DNA from: Zopfochytrium polystomum
Taxonomy: Eukaryota > Chytridiomycota > Chytridiomycetes > Chytridiales > Chytridiaceae
Length of the DNA: 46,050 nucleotides
Assembly (NCBI GenBank): GCA_025765615.1
Contig: JAIVFJ010000407.1
Location: forward strand, 1 to 46,050
Reading direction: 5' to 3'
Notes under the pieces: generated by a model
The model's database searches: none
What the model was told of the DNA's origin: nothing
Seen by the model: only the letters and a program-made list of their open reading frames with translations
Translations under genes and position numbers: made by a program
Shown here: piece after piece, positions 45,091-46,050 of the stretch
Layout: each line of letters starts with the position of its first letter
Position numbering within the stretch: position 1 is the first letter of the stretch

Positions 45091-46020
45091 TCACACCTGT
45101 GGGTGTGAGATTAAAAAAGAGGTACTGTGAGGTCTCAGACGGGAGATATGGACAGTTCGCACCACAATCTGTCCAGCAGGGAATGTTTCTACAACACTAT
45201 ATTGTGTCTTTGCATCCTCGCCTGTGATGGCAACAACTCGAACAGGTCCGACCCACCGGAAAATAAGAGAACGGCTTTTGTCACCAATGTCACCAGGGTT
45301 GTCAAGGGGGACAGCCATCCATGCTTTCTCTCCAAGTCGGAAAAAGTAGGGATCCTTGTCTCTATCAAGGGAGGCCTGTCGAAGGGCCTCCTTGTATTTC
45401 TCAGAGCGGGAAATAACAGTCTCTTGCGCTGCCTTCAACCGGTTGAGAACCTCAGCAACATAAGGTTCTGTCAAAATCAACTCAACTGCGCAAGTGAGTG
45501 GTTCTTCCTCCAAGCCACTAGGTTTGGGGATATCCAACAGGATTGGTGCGGAAAGACCAGGCCAGAGCTTGGTCCCATTAATAGGTGCTTCCCTATTCCA
45601 TGGTTCAGGGAGGATATCAACTGACTTCAGTTCTCCCTGCTTGTCGAGATGGAAGTGTGAAAGACTTCCATTGTTCGAGTATCCAATCAAGCCATTTGAG
45701 AAGCGTGACATGATCTCAGGGTAAATCAACTCTGCTCTGCGAACGTAGTTGGAGCTGGAGTAGAGGTAAAACGCGCTGCCGTCCATGGCAGAACGGTGGA
45801 GCATAAGTGCAAGAGCAGGCTCAGAGAGGCTCCATTGCAGGAAGTTAGGCATCGAGAACTTTGGGATTTTCTCAGGTCTCACGCCTGGAGGTGGGGGAGG
45901 TGGAGCTTCACGCCAAATGTAGAGAACATCGATAGAGAACTGTCGAATCAACTCACTCAGTATCTCATGAAGCCGGTACTGCGTTGGGTATGGCCAAAGG
46001 CGTCTTGGCAAGTGCTGCAT
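45091..46020 (-). CDS. Retroelement Pol C-terminus with GPY/F-like integrase tail, 309 aa
   Basis: The minus frame runs from ATG 46020 to TGA 45093-45091 without a break and may extend beyond the window. The C-terminal 120 residues match the end of Ty3/gypsy integrases: a helix ISRSEKYKEALRQASLDRDK, then FRLGEKAWMAVPLDN, RWVGPVRVVAITG (GPY/F motif) and VRTVHISRLRPH. The first 190 residues (MQHLPRRLWPYPTQYRLHEI, a PPPPPP run) are not the usual catalytic core. It faces the chromodomain ORF tail to tail with a 15-bp gap. The codons are undamaged, so it could be a recent insertion or a distinct element design. Confidence 0.6.
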   Translation of the reverse strand: MQHLPRRLWPYPTQYRLHEILSELIRQFSIDVLYIWREAPPPPPPGVRPEKIPKFSMPNFLQWSLSEPALALMLHRSAMDGSAFYLYSSSNYVRRAELIYPEIMSRFSNGLIGYSNNGSLSHFHLDKQGELKSVDILPEPWNREAPINGTKLWPGLSAPILLDIPKPSGLEEEPLTCAVELILTEPYVAEVLNRLKAAQETVISRSEKYKEALRQASLDRDKDPYFFRLGEKAWMAVPLDNPGDIGDKSRSLIFRWVGPVRVVAITGEDAKTQYSVVETFPAGQIVVRTVHISRLRPHSTSFLISHPQV

Positions 46021-46050
46021 GAGTGTCGCTCGGAGGCTTGTTACTCGAAT

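Noticed and set aside
1..46050. CRISPR array, bacterial operon or riboswitch
   Set aside because: No regularly spaced direct repeats, no Shine-Dalgarno-led gene clusters; spliced genes and eukaryotic families throughout.

Overview
The window is nuclear DNA of a eukaryote. Genes are split by many short introns (mostly about 55-130 bp, GT-AG), are closely packed on both strands, and are surrounded by simple repeats and decayed retroelements. A CC2D2A gene (ciliary transition zone) means the organism builds, or recently built, a cilium or flagellum. With an ATP9/Neo1-type flippase, an ataxin-2 that has both LsmAD and PAM2, Ty1/copia and chromodomain retroelements and a PIF/Harbinger transposon, this fits a unicellular opisthokont-like organism such as a zoosporic fungus or choanoflagellate-grade protist. 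The exact lineage cannot be settled from the sequence.

Layout. 1-332: N-terminal piece of a minus-strand gene that leaves the window. 360-5480: repeat-rich block with a decayed plus-strand Ty1/copia element (gag-like, RT/RNase H, polypurine tract, LTR-like end) and a duplicated heat-shock-type promoter (contiguous heat shock elements plus TATA box). 5484-5767: frameshifted PIF1-like helicase fragment. 6562-9185: minus-strand acidic orphan protein (848 aa in a two-exon model). 9947-10358: copia LTR. 11136-12859: mitochondrial sulfide:quinone oxidoreductase. 13526-22350: CC2D2A, minus strand. 22650-24759: a 480-aa protein with two GST-kappa/HCCA-isomerase domains, head-to-head with CC2D2A. 25082-30188: ATP9/Neo1-like P4-ATPase. 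30368-33222: PIF/Harbinger transposon bounded by 16-bp inverted repeats, carrying a DDE transposase and a divergent second ORF. 33347-33969: small single-pass membrane protein. 34387-38145: ataxin-2, minus strand. 39210-46050: retroelement graveyard with a minus-strand copia remnant and its 3' LTR, an inverted LTR fragment, a chromodomain ORF, and a convergent ORF with a GPY/F-type integrase tail.

The host genes do not form one pathway: sulfide oxidation (SQR), cilium gating (CC2D2A), thioredoxin-fold transferase chemistry, lipid flipping (ATP9-like) and RNA regulation (ataxin-2). Coherent systems are confined to the mobile elements. The best are the Harbinger element, whose two ORFs and repeated intergenic motif sit between matched termini, and the heat-shock-type promoter repeat next to the copia element.

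All exon joins were made by hand from splice signals, reading phase and known family motifs. Coordinates given as exact come from visible signals; the others are approximate.
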